From: Lachnospiraceae bacterium
Lineage (GTDB): Bacteria; Bacillota; Clostridia; Lachnospirales; Lachnospiraceae
Reading direction: 5' to 3'
Assembly: GCA_022647575.1 (NCBI GenBank)
Contig: JALCKY010000001.1
Coordinates: 62,001 to 126,000 of the forward strand
Length of the DNA: 64,000 nucleotides
The translations under genes were made by a program, and so were the position numbers. The notes below the pieces were generated by a model. It was not told where the DNA came from. It did no database searches and saw only the letters and a program-made list of their open reading frames with translations. This document shows, piece by piece, positions 8,401-16,372 of the stretch. Within the stretch, counting starts at the first letter, position 1. Each line of letters opens with the position of its first letter.

Positions 8401-10060
8401 TGCACAATTTGCAGGCGGCATAATCGGTACCGTGATTGGAGACAGCAACCTGAAGAATTACGATACCAACGTAAGCATCACGGATTGTCTGAATGGTTCG
8501 GATGCTCAGATTAATTCGTATACGGTCGGATCCGGAATATTGGGATGGGTAGAATGGACAGATGGTGTAAATGCCGGTAAAAAAGTCAATATCACGATTG
8601 ATCACTGTCGTAATTATTCATCTGTTTTTGTAACCGCTATTAGGGACCGGTATGCTGTCCCCAAACCAAAGCCTAATTATCAAGACATTTTTTCAAAAGC
8701 CTCCGGGATATTCGGAACCACGAGCAACTATGATACCTCACTGAGTATCCGTCTCACGATCAGCAATTGCTTCAGTATATTTAACGGTACACCAGGTGCT
8801 GCCATTAACTATCCGATTACGGAAAATTTCGACAAAGCCTTTAAGTTAAATAGCGTGAATGAGTTTACCTCCGACTGCACCAACAATTACTATATGGATG
8901 TAAAAAGCTTTGCTTCTCAGACCGGTGAACTCAATTATGATAAGCGGGGAGATTCCGGGACCGTCAGTGCTTTTGCCGCCGCCAGCAATGCAGAATCAGC
9001 CGATGCCAATACAGTGAAATCCGTACGTTTATACGCAGGGAGTGCATTGACCGGCGAAAATTCTCCGGCAGATTATTTCGGAGCTTACAGCTCCGCTTTC
9101 AATCTGATCAATATCAGCGGGAAAACCTGGATTGCAGAAGCTGCCAATGCCATTGTTCAGAATACAAGATCTGCAAAAGGCAATGATGTACAGGTAGGAG
9201 ATATCGGTCTCTGGTACGAGGACCGGACTTTGGATAACCAAACAGGTTCCCCGGTTCCGCTGGATGTATCGGATGAATCGGTCATGAAGTATCTGGATCA
9301 CTATCTGGACGCGAAAATATCCGATCCGGATGAGGCATATTCATACAATGCAGAAGTCACGAACAGGGAAAGCCAGACCGATTACCGAATTGATCTGATG
9401 GTTTTTGAAGTCAGCAGGAATGCTGACGACGCCTCGCCTTTCATTTATACGGAAGGGATGGAAAACACAAAAGTTCTGTCAGGAAACATCAGCCAGATTT
9501 TTACGAACACTCTCCATGCCAACATGAACACTTTTGCCATAACGGATGCGACCGGAAATGCAGAGCTGGACTGGAGCACATATTACTATTATATGGTTCT
9601 GAAGGTTTATGACACGGATGAAAATGGGACCGCTCTCGCCGATGGACGGACAGCTTATTCTGTTCCGGTGAAAGGCGAAGTGACGCCGTTTGTTACACCG
9701 GATGATCAATTTTATCACAGTGGTACAGACTGGGGAGAAAATATTGTTCTACACTTTGGTTTTTCATCCTCTGCCTTACCGAATAATGGATATTATCTGA
9801 TAAGTCTTTCTGCAAAAGGAGCTCTAAAAAAGAAATTGGATGACCCTGCAGTGATTGTACCAGAAATCAAAACTTCATATAATTATGTGAATATAAAAAC
9901 AGCAGACTATGATTACAATTATAATGGGGATTTAGATAAAAAATACACTTATTTGCACCTTGATGTTTCTATAGTTGATGGAGACGGCAATACGACAGCC
10001 TCTTTCAGCAAAGATTACAATATAGTGGATCAAAAAAGTATACCGCAATGGACAGAATGA
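5414..10060 (+). CDS. Giant prepilin with GLUG-repeat body (putative pilus-tip adhesin)
   Basis: The protein starts with a class III prepilin signal: a basic leader ending in KSG, then FTLVELIVTLAVAAIVA with Glu at mature position +5. I chose ATG 5414 because GAAGGGG lies just upstream at 5401-5407 and it gives a normal 16-residue leader; an in-frame ATG at 5378 would add 12 residues. After the pilin helix comes a pilin-like and unclassified region (to about residue 535). A body of about eleven GLUG-type units follows (about 535-1110): GGFAGQN, GGIAGYN, GGIAGGN, GGIIGFN, GGIIGQN, GGIIGEQ and others, each followed by a serine/cysteine turn. A helical insertion lies near 690-770. The tail (1110-1548) looks like beta-sandwich domains. 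At 1,548 residues it is about ten times a normal pilin. The 3' end is strikingly AT-rich. It is followed directly by three small prepilin-like proteins, which points to a minor-pilin or tip role. Confidence 0.85.
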   Translation: MKRRLHNKLNTNSKSGFTLVELIVTLAVAAIVASIGGMSLINWHNHSEYLKNTETAKTIYLAAQSVLSEAESRGVLEQTMTDLEKDTSYVKVSDAAEKAALGFPTEADAEGIQHEYAYFSVSRNLGTTDRQMRPLYQFLDSYLQGEDVLDVGSYSVEFDLTACKVYAVFYGEWIQEFPHETAVSEDSHGTYAVNKDSREESHLSGSFAGYYSAGQANYSTPEASSGSLPKMKSAALVNDEVLALQFSSTSETNADTNYLIQLKDQAGNLKYILCFDWTSLTKGSLNTTDGYISCALTVYDMSASEKKSSDYQFPVSYDGSLFSIVLDGMMSAQSMAINAASGSSQLNTSVTRLFGNTPQKIYATVDVFPQGSSFDDLVDYSSKAVKASSPISTDQQNDLFATKEDTAKPDASFISVNRHFSNIRFLSGDTEKQAVLLNNLSWNNNVVFGINASGTISQLDASTDEFPSVAVLAKTVTLDGADFSYIGLKVGPTSNYVYSGNNYTKNLADSIGLIAKNNGSIQNLNIIQASFSSNSAFRYVGGFAGQNLGTISSCSFSGAIVNIYSENASDCYGGICGANGDGTSAEVQPVISDCSVKNFSMTLKGWCTITDTDTSDVKLTKSSMAGGIAGYNRSGARISSSCLDSEGDSTVNITANNGMVGGIAGGNEGNISGCGYSASMKVLEALNQYMTVYGNTDAARNLLDYIFQDETDEANQQLSSYVQEHYTALLLEEINAGKTEAEKISSDTLKKEISDYKTAAQALKTKIDSNDTRVTLELKNSLAVSSIGYLGGIIGFNGGTAAVSSCASGHWLIHGYNLSQASCIGGIIGQNTSGNVSEDGGVSFCVNAAYVHRFYCYDKTKDEGTAHANNRGLNGTERCYAGGIIGEQRSSVTGSLIQKCMNLGDVYDENSSNAGGVVGRWNINGGSISDCSNFSSLYTNYGIYDMTKSNGSGSGGIIADIYGDSADPNSNYSIDHCSNHGNILSIHQNDGFISECAQFAGGIIGTVIGDSNLKNYDTNVSITDCLNGSDAQINSYTVGSGILGWVEWTDGVNAGKKVNITIDHCRNYSSVFVTAIRDRYAVPKPKPNYQDIFSKASGIFGTTSNYDTSLSIRLTISNCFSIFNGTPGAAINYPITENFDKAFKLNSVNEFTSDCTNNYYMDVKSFASQTGELNYDKRGDSGTVSAFAAASNAESADANTVKSVRLYAGSALTGENSPADYFGAYSSAFNLINISGKTWIAEAANAIVQNTRSAKGNDVQVGDIGLWYEDRTLDNQTGSPVPLDVSDESVMKYLDHYLDAKISDPDEAYSYNAEVTNRESQTDYRIDLMVFEVSRNADDASPFIYTEGMENTKVLSGNISQIFTNTLHANMNTFAITDATGNAELDWSTYYYYMVLKVYDTDENGTALADGRTAYSVPVKGEVTPFVTPDDQFYHSGTDWGENIVLHFGFSSSALPNNGYYLISLSAKGALKKKLDDPAVIVPEIKTSYNYVNIKTADYDYNYNGDLDKKYTYLHLDVSIVDGDGNTTASFSKDYNIVDQKSIPQWTE

Positions 10061-10782
10061 ATTTAAAACATTCGAACAATAAAAACAGCAGTCAGGGTCA
10101 GGCCATGATCGCAGTTCTCTGCATCATGGCTGTGATTCTGGCTGTCATTTTTTCCATGCTTTTGGCTTCTTACCAGATGTATTCATCCATTCAGGATCAG
10201 CCGAAAAATGAGAAGTGGTATCAGCAGGCATTTACCTTTTCCAATTATATAAAAAACCAGCTGGCCGGCAGTACCGCACCTGATACGGATTTTGAGAAAG
10301 CTGTTACGAAATTCATGTCTTCGAATAAGGATCAGTCTTTATCTTTCAGCTCAAAAGCGCCCGAAGACAGTTCCTATGCCGAACTTAAGCTGGATCTCTC
10401 AAAATCAAAAAAGAATCTTTCTGCTGATTCTGCGGCAAAAGCAAATGGCTGGAAAGAACCCTACGATTATTATCTGACCATTGCCGTAACGGCACTCAAT
10501 GAAAGCAAAAGCAAGGCTGCCGTTAAAACAAAATACGAAGTTCTGTATGCACCCGGTGATTACACATATTCAGCTGTGGACGGAAATCAAAGTACCGCAG
10601 CAATTACCGTCAATGCGGATTATTCTGTAACCTACAGCAATCAGACATATACACAGGAAGATTTATATAAGACATCCGGCGTGATTTCAGATACGGCATC
10701 CGGCACGACCATCACTGTGAGCAGGGCAGTCAATAATGCGGAAAAAACCTATATTTTTAAAAGCATCGGGTACGTAGAATGA
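10048..10782 (+). CDS. Prepilin-like minor pilus protein (PilX-like position)
   Basis: This 244-residue protein has a basic N-terminus, SSQGQAMIAVLCIMAVI and a single long hydrophobic helix (about residues 18-45), followed by a soluble domain with no family I recognise. The G-Q-A junction resembles a prepilin or TadE-like processing site, but Glu+5 is absent, so peptidase processing is uncertain. Two starts are possible: ATG 10048, overlapping the giant pilin by 13 bases, and ATG 10057, which would give an ATGA overlap. Neither has a convincing ribosome site, which suits coupled translation. It is coupled to the next pilin gene by another ATGA at 10779. Confidence 0.7.
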   Translation: MDRMNLKHSNNKNSSQGQAMIAVLCIMAVILAVIFSMLLASYQMYSSIQDQPKNEKWYQQAFTFSNYIKNQLAGSTAPDTDFEKAVTKFMSSNKDQSLSFSSKAPEDSSYAELKLDLSKSKKNLSADSAAKANGWKEPYDYYLTIAVTALNESKSKAAVKTKYEVLYAPGDYTYSAVDGNQSTAAITVNADYSVTYSNQTYTQEDLYKTSGVISDTASGTTITVSRAVNNAEKTYIFKSIGYVE

Positions 10783-11117
10783 AAAAGATGAAGAACAGCA
10801 AAGGTATGGCAATCACGGAAGTACTGGTAGCATTTCTGATGCTGCTAATTTCACTTGCAGCTCTGTATGGCTGTATGGTTCTTTCCTCAAACCTGATTGT
10901 CAAATCCGCAGATTTAGACAGGAAATTTGCAGACTATCAGAAAGAGATTGCAGAATACGGTAAAAATGAAACAACGGTATCTGAAGATACGATTAAGTAT
11001 TCCTTCACATGCGGAACGGATGCCCAATATAACTTTACAATCAGTCCGAATAAAGCTGTGATTCATTTAACAGGTGATTATCCTGAATTGCTGACAGATA
11101 TTCCTGTATTCTCATAA
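10779..11117 (+). CDS. Small prepilin, minor pilin (PilV/PilI-like)
   Basis: A 112-residue prepilin. The leader MKKMKNSKG is followed by MAITEVLVAFLMLLISL with Glu at +5 and a ~22-residue hydrophobic helix, then a short beta-rich domain (about residues 60-112) containing one cysteine (FTCGTD). Size and position between two larger prepilins fit a minor pilin of the tip-priming complex. It overlaps the previous stop by four bases (ATGA) and lies one base before the next frame. It lacks features that would mark it as the major pilin, and its AT-rich codon use matches its neighbours on both sides. Confidence 0.8.
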   Translation: MKKMKNSKGMAITEVLVAFLMLLISLAALYGCMVLSSNLIVKSADLDRKFADYQKEIAEYGKNETTVSEDTIKYSFTCGTDAQYNFTISPNKAVIHLTGDYPELLTDIPVFS

Positions 11118-11118
11118 G

Positions 11119-12387
11119 GTGGATATGTTGGATAAAAAGAAGCAGAAGAAAAATAATAAGGGAATGACCCTGGTCGAAATGATCGTATCCTTTGCCCTGC
11201 TCGGCATCTTTCTGGCCGCAGCAGGCATTGCCATCAGCGGCCCTGTCAAAACCTATTATTATCAGAGAAAAACGATGTCTGCCTATACGGTTGCGGATGC
11301 TGTCCTGTCTGAAATCAGAAATGATATCCAGACAATGCGTTCAGGAATCACTTCCAGTACAGATGGTTATATTAAAATCCGAGATGAGAATGGTAAGGCA
11401 TTAACCAGTACAGAAGCTTCTGATTCCTCCGGCAGTTCAAAAAAAGGAGTATGTCTTGAATTTACAGGTACAAATTCTGATGGCACATCCTATGCAGAAC
11501 AAATTGATACTGCCGGATTTGAAAAAGGATTCTTTTTAACAGAAGATGACTCTCAATTAAAAGAACCAGTAAAAAAAAGTGACGGTTCTTCAAAAATTCC
11601 TAAAGGCTATCTGACCAATAGATATTATTCCCTTTATCCTGATGAAAAATCACTATCTTATGCAAGCCTTTATTTCGATTTCATTTCTGAAAGCAAAGAT
11701 AAAAATACAGCATCAGCAGACTTTTCGAAATATGCAGGAAATTATGTCTCACAGAGTGCAAATCAGAAACTTCCTGAAGAATTCTATCAGGGTTTTACCA
11801 TCTCACTGCGCTTTATATTGAGCAATGCTACTGATCCAGTTCAATATGTGGAAGTAACAGCTGAAGTTTTAAATAACGACGGCAGCATTGAGTATTCCAA
11901 AACATCCTGTATCTCTTTACAGAATACAGTTTCTTACAAAGAAAGCAGTACTTTGTATTCAGACGGTCCGGTAAAGAGCGATTCTGATGGCAAACTGCTG
12001 ATTAGAACAGCAAATAAAACATTTGAATTTCCATATGAAACCAATATAAAGAAGAATGCGGATGGAAGCTATCATTATAATCAGGGCATTTTTTATGAGT
12101 ACAAAGACAATCTTTATTATGCTTCAAAAACATATGACAGCCACAACCAAAACATATTGGACACGATCACTGATAACTATAATATGATTCGGATAGCAAA
12201 TACCGAAAAATCCGGAACGATATATACAATTGGTAGTGAGAACGTAATATTGCCCAGCAGTTTCAAACATTGGGGCAGCGGTTCAAACTATAACGGAGAA
12301 TCCAACACAAATGAATATTCTTATGCAACTGCTTACAACTGGAATGGTATGGAAGAGGCGTGTTTTTCTTATATAAAAATCACTTGA
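11119..12387 (+). CDS. Prepilin, minor pilin PilW-like, with probable C-terminal frameshift
   Basis: The leader ends in KKNNKG and is followed by MTLVEMIVSFALLGIFLAAA with Glu at +5, then about 380 residues of soluble sequence, in the size range of PilW/PilJ-type minor pilins. The start is GTG 11119 or ATG 11125; AAGGTGG at 11116-11122 is badly spaced for both. The frame stops at TGA 12385-12387, straight after a run of five A (12375-12379). In the -1 frame the sequence stays open from before 12342 to TGA 12486-12488. It reads as convincing protein (NHLITIITPSGYLKISDL, then NNVNQTFLYDMTPD), so the intact protein probably ended at 12488. The composition is very AT-rich compared with pilB or pilT. 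Confidence 0.8.
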   Translation: MDMLDKKKQKKNNKGMTLVEMIVSFALLGIFLAAAGIAISGPVKTYYYQRKTMSAYTVADAVLSEIRNDIQTMRSGITSSTDGYIKIRDENGKALTSTEASDSSGSSKKGVCLEFTGTNSDGTSYAEQIDTAGFEKGFFLTEDDSQLKEPVKKSDGSSKIPKGYLTNRYYSLYPDEKSLSYASLYFDFISESKDKNTASADFSKYAGNYVSQSANQKLPEEFYQGFTISLRFILSNATDPVQYVEVTAEVLNNDGSIEYSKTSCISLQNTVSYKESSTLYSDGPVKSDSDGKLLIRTANKTFEFPYETNIKKNADGSYHYNQGIFYEYKDNLYYASKTYDSHNQNILDTITDNYNMIRIANTEKSGTIYTIGSENVILPSSFKHWGSGSNYNGESNTNEYSYATAYNWNGMEEACFSYIKIT

Positions 12388-12488
12388 TTACGATCATAAC
12401 ACCATCTGGTTATCTGAAAATCTCTGATCTTGCAGATGCTTATAATAATGTTAATCAAACTTTTCTTTATGATATGACACCGGATTGA
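12388..12488 (+). other. Out-of-frame C-terminal continuation of the PilW-like prepilin
   Basis: This stretch has no start codon or ribosome site of its own, but its frame is open and protein-like up to TGA 12486. Adding one A to the A5 run at 12375-12379 would join it to the upstream prepilin as YIKNHLITII. It is either a real frameshift mutation, a homopolymer error, or a slippery site; the canonical -1 heptamer is not present. Confidence 0.6.
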
Positions 12489-12528
12489 ATTTTTGTCAGC
12501 TTTGTCTTTGTTTCATCTATTATGCGGC

Positions 12529-12557
12529 TTGCGAAAATGTTCTTTCATTGCTATAAT
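12529..12557 (+). promoter_or_regulatory. Sigma-A-type promoter upstream of pilT
   Basis: TTGCGA at 12529-12534 and a perfect TATAAT at 12552-12557 are separated by exactly 17 bases. The site lies about 48 bases before the pilT start and after the end of the prepilin operon, so pilT and the genes behind it can be transcribed independently of the pilus assembly genes. Confidence 0.75.
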
Positions 12558-12604
12558 TTACATAATATTTTTTCGTCAGGCCCTTATTGATTTCGGAGGA
12601 ACCC

Positions 12605-13657
12605 ATGACAGTCCAGGACATTATCTATATGGGTCGGGAAGCCGGCGCGTCGGATATCCATATCACGGAAGGCAAGCCTCTGGAAATGCGCGTGAACGGT
12701 TCTCTTTTCAGGACTTCCGATCAACCGCTCGGCTCTGAAGGCACGAAAGAAATGATTCTTTCCATGCTGGATGAAACGCAGAGAGCAGTTTTCGATTCCG
12801 GAAAAGACTCCGATTTCGCGATTGAGACAGAAGACGGAAAGAGGCAGAGAATCAATGTTTTCCGTCAGCAGAAGAGCATCGCGGCGACCATCCGCCTGCT
12901 CAGTGACCACATTCCTTCTCTTTCGGAACTGCAGCTGCCGCCTGTCCTTCAGAATCTTGCTGATCAGCCGCGCGGACTTGTGCTTGTGACAGGGCCGACC
13001 GGTTCCGGCAAATCGACCACACTGGCGGCGATGGTGGATCACATCAACCAGAGCCGTTCGGAACATATCATTACGATTGAAGACCCGATCGAGTATAAGT
13101 ATGAAATGGGGCAGTCGCTGATCCATCAGCGCGAAGTCGGTGTCGATACGGAATCATTTGCGTCATCGCTTCGGTCGGCACTCCGGGAAGATCCGGATGT
13201 CATCCTGGTCGGTGAGATGAGAGATTACGAGACGATCTCAGCAGCCGTCACAGCGGCCGAAACCGGACATCTTGTCCTTTCAACCCTGCATACGACAGGA
13301 GCTGCCCAGACAGTTGACCGCATCGTGGATGCCTGTCCTGGTGAAGTCCAGAACCAGATGCGGACGCAGCTTTCCCAGATCCTGAAGGGTATCATTACCC
13401 AGTGCCTGATTCCGAGAGCGGATATCAAAGGGCGCATTGCAGCAACGGAAATTCTGATCGGGTCGGACGCGGCGCTGAACCTGATCCGTGAAAATAAAAC
13501 TTTTCAGCTGAATTCAACGATGCAGGGCGGTGCTTCACTCGGAATGCACACGCTGAACGGAGATCTGACCAGACTGGTCAGGGCCGGCATCATTTCCCGC
13601 GAAAATGCCATGCAGTATTCCAATGATCGGCGGGATCTTCAGCAGTACCTGATGTAA
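12605..13657 (+). CDS. pilT: Twitching motility / pilus retraction ATPase PilT
   Basis: PilT drives pilus depolymerisation and retraction. The 350-residue protein has the PAS-like N-terminal domain (GASDIHITEGKPLEMRVNG), Walker A GPTGSGKST at about residues 130-138, an Asp box (TIEDPIEYK), Walker B DVILVGEMRD, a His box (LSTLHTTGA) and a near-match to the PilT-specific AIRNLIRE motif (ALNLIRENK). It lacks the PilB zinc cysteines and MshEN domain. I chose ATG 12605 because GGAGGA (12595-12600) sits four bases upstream; the frame is open from a TTG at 12587. It is separated from the assembly operon by its own promoter and followed closely by a secreted hydrolase gene. Confidence 0.96.
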   Translation: MTVQDIIYMGREAGASDIHITEGKPLEMRVNGSLFRTSDQPLGSEGTKEMILSMLDETQRAVFDSGKDSDFAIETEDGKRQRINVFRQQKSIAATIRLLSDHIPSLSELQLPPVLQNLADQPRGLVLVTGPTGSGKSTTLAAMVDHINQSRSEHIITIEDPIEYKYEMGQSLIHQREVGVDTESFASSLRSALREDPDVILVGEMRDYETISAAVTAAETGHLVLSTLHTTGAAQTVDRIVDACPGEVQNQMRTQLSQILKGIITQCLIPRADIKGRIAATEILIGSDAALNLIRENKTFQLNSTMQGGASLGMHTLNGDLTRLVRAGIISRENAMQYSNDRRDLQQYLM

Positions 13658-13678
13658 AACATAAACGGAGATGATTGA

Positions 13679-16372
13679 ATGAAGAAAAAACTGATTAGCC
13701 TTTTTGCTGCAGCTTCGATGACCCTGATGATGTTTTCCGGAATTCCGGTTTCTGCGGAAAATGAACCCGGACAGTCTTCCGCAGACAGCTCTGTCTCAGC
13801 CGTACAGACGGACAGCGCTGCCTCAGCCGTACAGACGGACAGCTCTGCTTCAGCCGTACAGACAGACAGCACGCCGTCCGGGACCGAGTCTTCAGAAACC
13901 GTAACGTCAGGCAATTCTTCTGATGCATCAGCTGAAGAAAGCTCTGAAGATGTCCGTCTCAATTCCGCGCTTCATTCAGACGCAGATCTTGCCACGGGAT
14001 ACTACAGCATCATTTCCGCCGTCGGCAGTTCGAAAGTCATGGACATCGAAGGGGGTTCTGTCGCCAGCGGTGCCAATGTTCAGCTTTACCACAGCAACGA
14101 TACGGAGGCCCAGATCTTCTACGTAACGAATCTCGGCTCCGGCCTCTACACGATAGCAAGTAAGAAATCGGGAATGGTGCTGGATGTCGCCGGCGGTTCG
14201 ACCGTTAAAGGCGCGAATCTTCAGCAGTACACCCCGAACGGAACGGAAGCGCAGAAATTTTATATCGGCACTTCAGCAAAGAGCGGCTATCTGACCATTC
14301 AGTCTTCGAAATCCCTTCTATGCGTCGACATCGCCGGCGGTCTGTCTGACGACAGGACCAATATCCAGATGTACACGTCAAATGATACAGCTGCCCAGCA
14401 GTGGAAATTTGAACCGGTCCGCACGGACGCCGGTCTTTCGGACGGCTATTACCGGATTGCGTCCGGAATTTCTTCTTCCAAGGTGCTCGATGTAGACGGC
14501 GCATCGACCTCTGATTTCGGCAATGTCCAGCTTTATGATTCCAATGGATCGGCCGCCCAGGTTTTTTACGTCAACAGTCTCGGAAACGGCCTCTATGAAC
14601 TGATGGCCTGCTGCTCCGGACGCCTGATGGATCTGAACGGCGGACTGACGACGGACGGCAGAAATATTGACCAGTACTGGCGGAACGGCTCCGGTGCCCA
14701 GAAATGGTATATCCGTCAGTCGGCTGTCAGCGGCTTCTGCACCATTTCCTCCTCGCTGGATTCTTCAAAAGTATTGGACGCGGCCGGCGGATCTTCCGCA
14801 AACGGCACGAACATCCAGCTTTATTCGTCAAATGATACGGCTGCCCAGCAGTGGTCGTTTACTTCGGTTTCGCAGCCCCAGGTTGCATTTGCGGAAGGGC
14901 TGTACACCATCGGCCTCTTCGGCACAGCCGGTCAGGTTCTCGATATCCAGGATGAATCTCTTTACAACGGAGGGAACCTGCAGCTTTTCCAGTCAAATGG
15001 CACGAATACCCAGAAGTTCTACATCACTTCCTCCGGCAGCGGAACCTATATGATCACCAATGCAAATTCACAGCTCGTCCTGGATGTTGCGGGAGGTCTG
15101 TCTGCGGACCGCACGAATGTTCAGCAGTATGAGAGCAACGGAACATCTGCCCAGAGATGGAAGATTACCGGATGTCCGGGAAGATATACGATTCAGTCGG
15201 TCCTCGGAAAGAATCTCGATGCGGCAGGCGGCTCTTCGGCAGACCATACGAACATGCAGATCTATACGCCCAACGGAACGGATGCGCAGTATTTCTGGCT
15301 GCAGTCAACCAAAATCAATTCCACAGCCGCCACGACGACTCCGGTTGACGGAGGCATTTATATGATCTCGTCAGCCCTGGACAGTTCTGAAGTGATCTCC
15401 GTACCGGGAGGCGACTACGCCGAAGGCCTGCAGATGGAAATCTTCACCGACAAAAATGCCGATTACAAGAAATTCCAGATGCAGCGCACGTCCGACGGGT
15501 ATTACATCATCATGAATGTACAGACCGGTCTGGTACTGACTGCGAAGGGCTACGGTACCAGCACCTGGAGTGCGGCCAGCGGAACTTCGGTCATTCAGTA
15601 CAATGAGATTGAATCCAATACGTATAAGAATTACCAGAAATGGAAACTGATTGCCCGCGGAGACGGGACCTTCAATCTGGTGAACTACACCGGCTATTAT
15701 CTGGATGTCACCGGAGGGAAGAGTGACGATCATACGAAGCTGGATGTCTACACGGGAAATGGAACCAATGCACAGGTATTCCGTTTCTCGCCTTCCTCCA
15801 CAGCCACATCCCTGCGTTCCCACGGCTATGCGACCGCCCCGAACGGAGAAACGTACTGGCTGGAAGGAACCTACTGGACGGATCCGACCGTTTCCGATAC
15901 GGATTTTCTGGCAGCGGCAATTTACTGCGAAGGCGGAGACCAGGGACTGGCCGGCGAAATGATGATCGGCTATTCCATGCTGAACCGGACGGATCTTTCG
16001 ATGATCCGCTATACGATTTATCAGTACGGACAGTATGAAATCTGCCGCGACCGCGTGCTGACGGCCATCCTGACAGCCATTCACAGCGGCGATACATCGG
16101 ATTATTCGAAGCTTGATGAATGCCGCGAGGCTGCTGCGAAATGCGTGAACGGGGATGCCATCGTCCTCACGGAAAGCGGATTGATCTACGGTACAGATGG
16201 TTCATGCAAAGAAATGACCGCAGGCACTTCGATTGCAAGATCTGACTTCACCATCTATGACGGCTTCATGACCACCGCCGCTTTTGAAAGGCATAACTTT
16301 ACGCCTTTCGGTCATCACGTCATTCATTACAAGGGACATTACTATTATGTGGAAAGTGAGATCTGGGGATGA
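13679..16372 (+). CDS. Secreted RICIN-lectin protein with C-terminal cell-wall hydrolase (SleB/Hydrolase_2-like)
   Basis: A Sec signal peptide (MKKKLISLFAAASMTLMMFSG, cleavage near VSAEN) is followed by a low-complexity stalk with three copies of the nonapeptide SAVQTDS(A/S/T)x. Then come four RICIN-type beta-trefoils (about residues 99-245, 246-400, 403-545 and 555-705), each with repeated QLY/QQY...NGT/NDTxAQ units and QxW-like turns (AAQQWKFEP, AAQQWSF, AQRWKI). These should bind carbohydrate. Residues ~715-897 resemble Hydrolase_2/SleB enzymes: AAAIYCEGGDQGLAGEM followed by MLNR, where the Glu is the expected catalytic residue. The enzyme is probably a muralytic hydrolase displayed outside the cell. 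It lies 21 bases after pilT and overlaps the next gene by four bases. No LPXTG or SLH anchor is seen. Confidence 0.82.
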   Translation: MKKKLISLFAAASMTLMMFSGIPVSAENEPGQSSADSSVSAVQTDSAASAVQTDSSASAVQTDSTPSGTESSETVTSGNSSDASAEESSEDVRLNSALHSDADLATGYYSIISAVGSSKVMDIEGGSVASGANVQLYHSNDTEAQIFYVTNLGSGLYTIASKKSGMVLDVAGGSTVKGANLQQYTPNGTEAQKFYIGTSAKSGYLTIQSSKSLLCVDIAGGLSDDRTNIQMYTSNDTAAQQWKFEPVRTDAGLSDGYYRIASGISSSKVLDVDGASTSDFGNVQLYDSNGSAAQVFYVNSLGNGLYELMACCSGRLMDLNGGLTTDGRNIDQYWRNGSGAQKWYIRQSAVSGFCTISSSLDSSKVLDAAGGSSANGTNIQLYSSNDTAAQQWSFTSVSQPQVAFAEGLYTIGLFGTAGQVLDIQDESLYNGGNLQLFQSNGTNTQKFYITSSGSGTYMITNANSQLVLDVAGGLSADRTNVQQYESNGTSAQRWKITGCPGRYTIQSVLGKNLDAAGGSSADHTNMQIYTPNGTDAQYFWLQSTKINSTAATTTPVDGGIYMISSALDSSEVISVPGGDYAEGLQMEIFTDKNADYKKFQMQRTSDGYYIIMNVQTGLVLTAKGYGTSTWSAASGTSVIQYNEIESNTYKNYQKWKLIARGDGTFNLVNYTGYYLDVTGGKSDDHTKLDVYTGNGTNAQVFRFSPSSTATSLRSHGYATAPNGETYWLEGTYWTDPTVSDTDFLAAAIYCEGGDQGLAGEMMIGYSMLNRTDLSMIRYTIYQYGQYEICRDRVLTAILTAIHSGDTSDYSKLDECREAAAKCVNGDAIVLTESGLIYGTDGSCKEMTAGTSIARSDFTIYDGFMTTAAFERHNFTPFGHHVIHYKGHYYYVESEIWG
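13783..13872 (+). repeat. 27-bp in-frame tandem repeat, about three copies
   Basis: The unit acggacagc-gctgcc-tcagccgtacag is repeated with few mismatches and encodes SAVQTDSAA, SAVQTDSSA and SAVQTDSTP just after the signal peptide of the RICIN protein. In-frame repeats like this change copy number by slippage and would alter stalk length without breaking the gene. Confidence 0.8.

Noticed and set aside
12370..12388. Programmed -1 frameshift in the PilW-like prepilin
   Set aside because: The site is only an A5 run without the X-XXY-YYZ heptamer, and no downstream stem-loop stands out. A plain indel is simpler.
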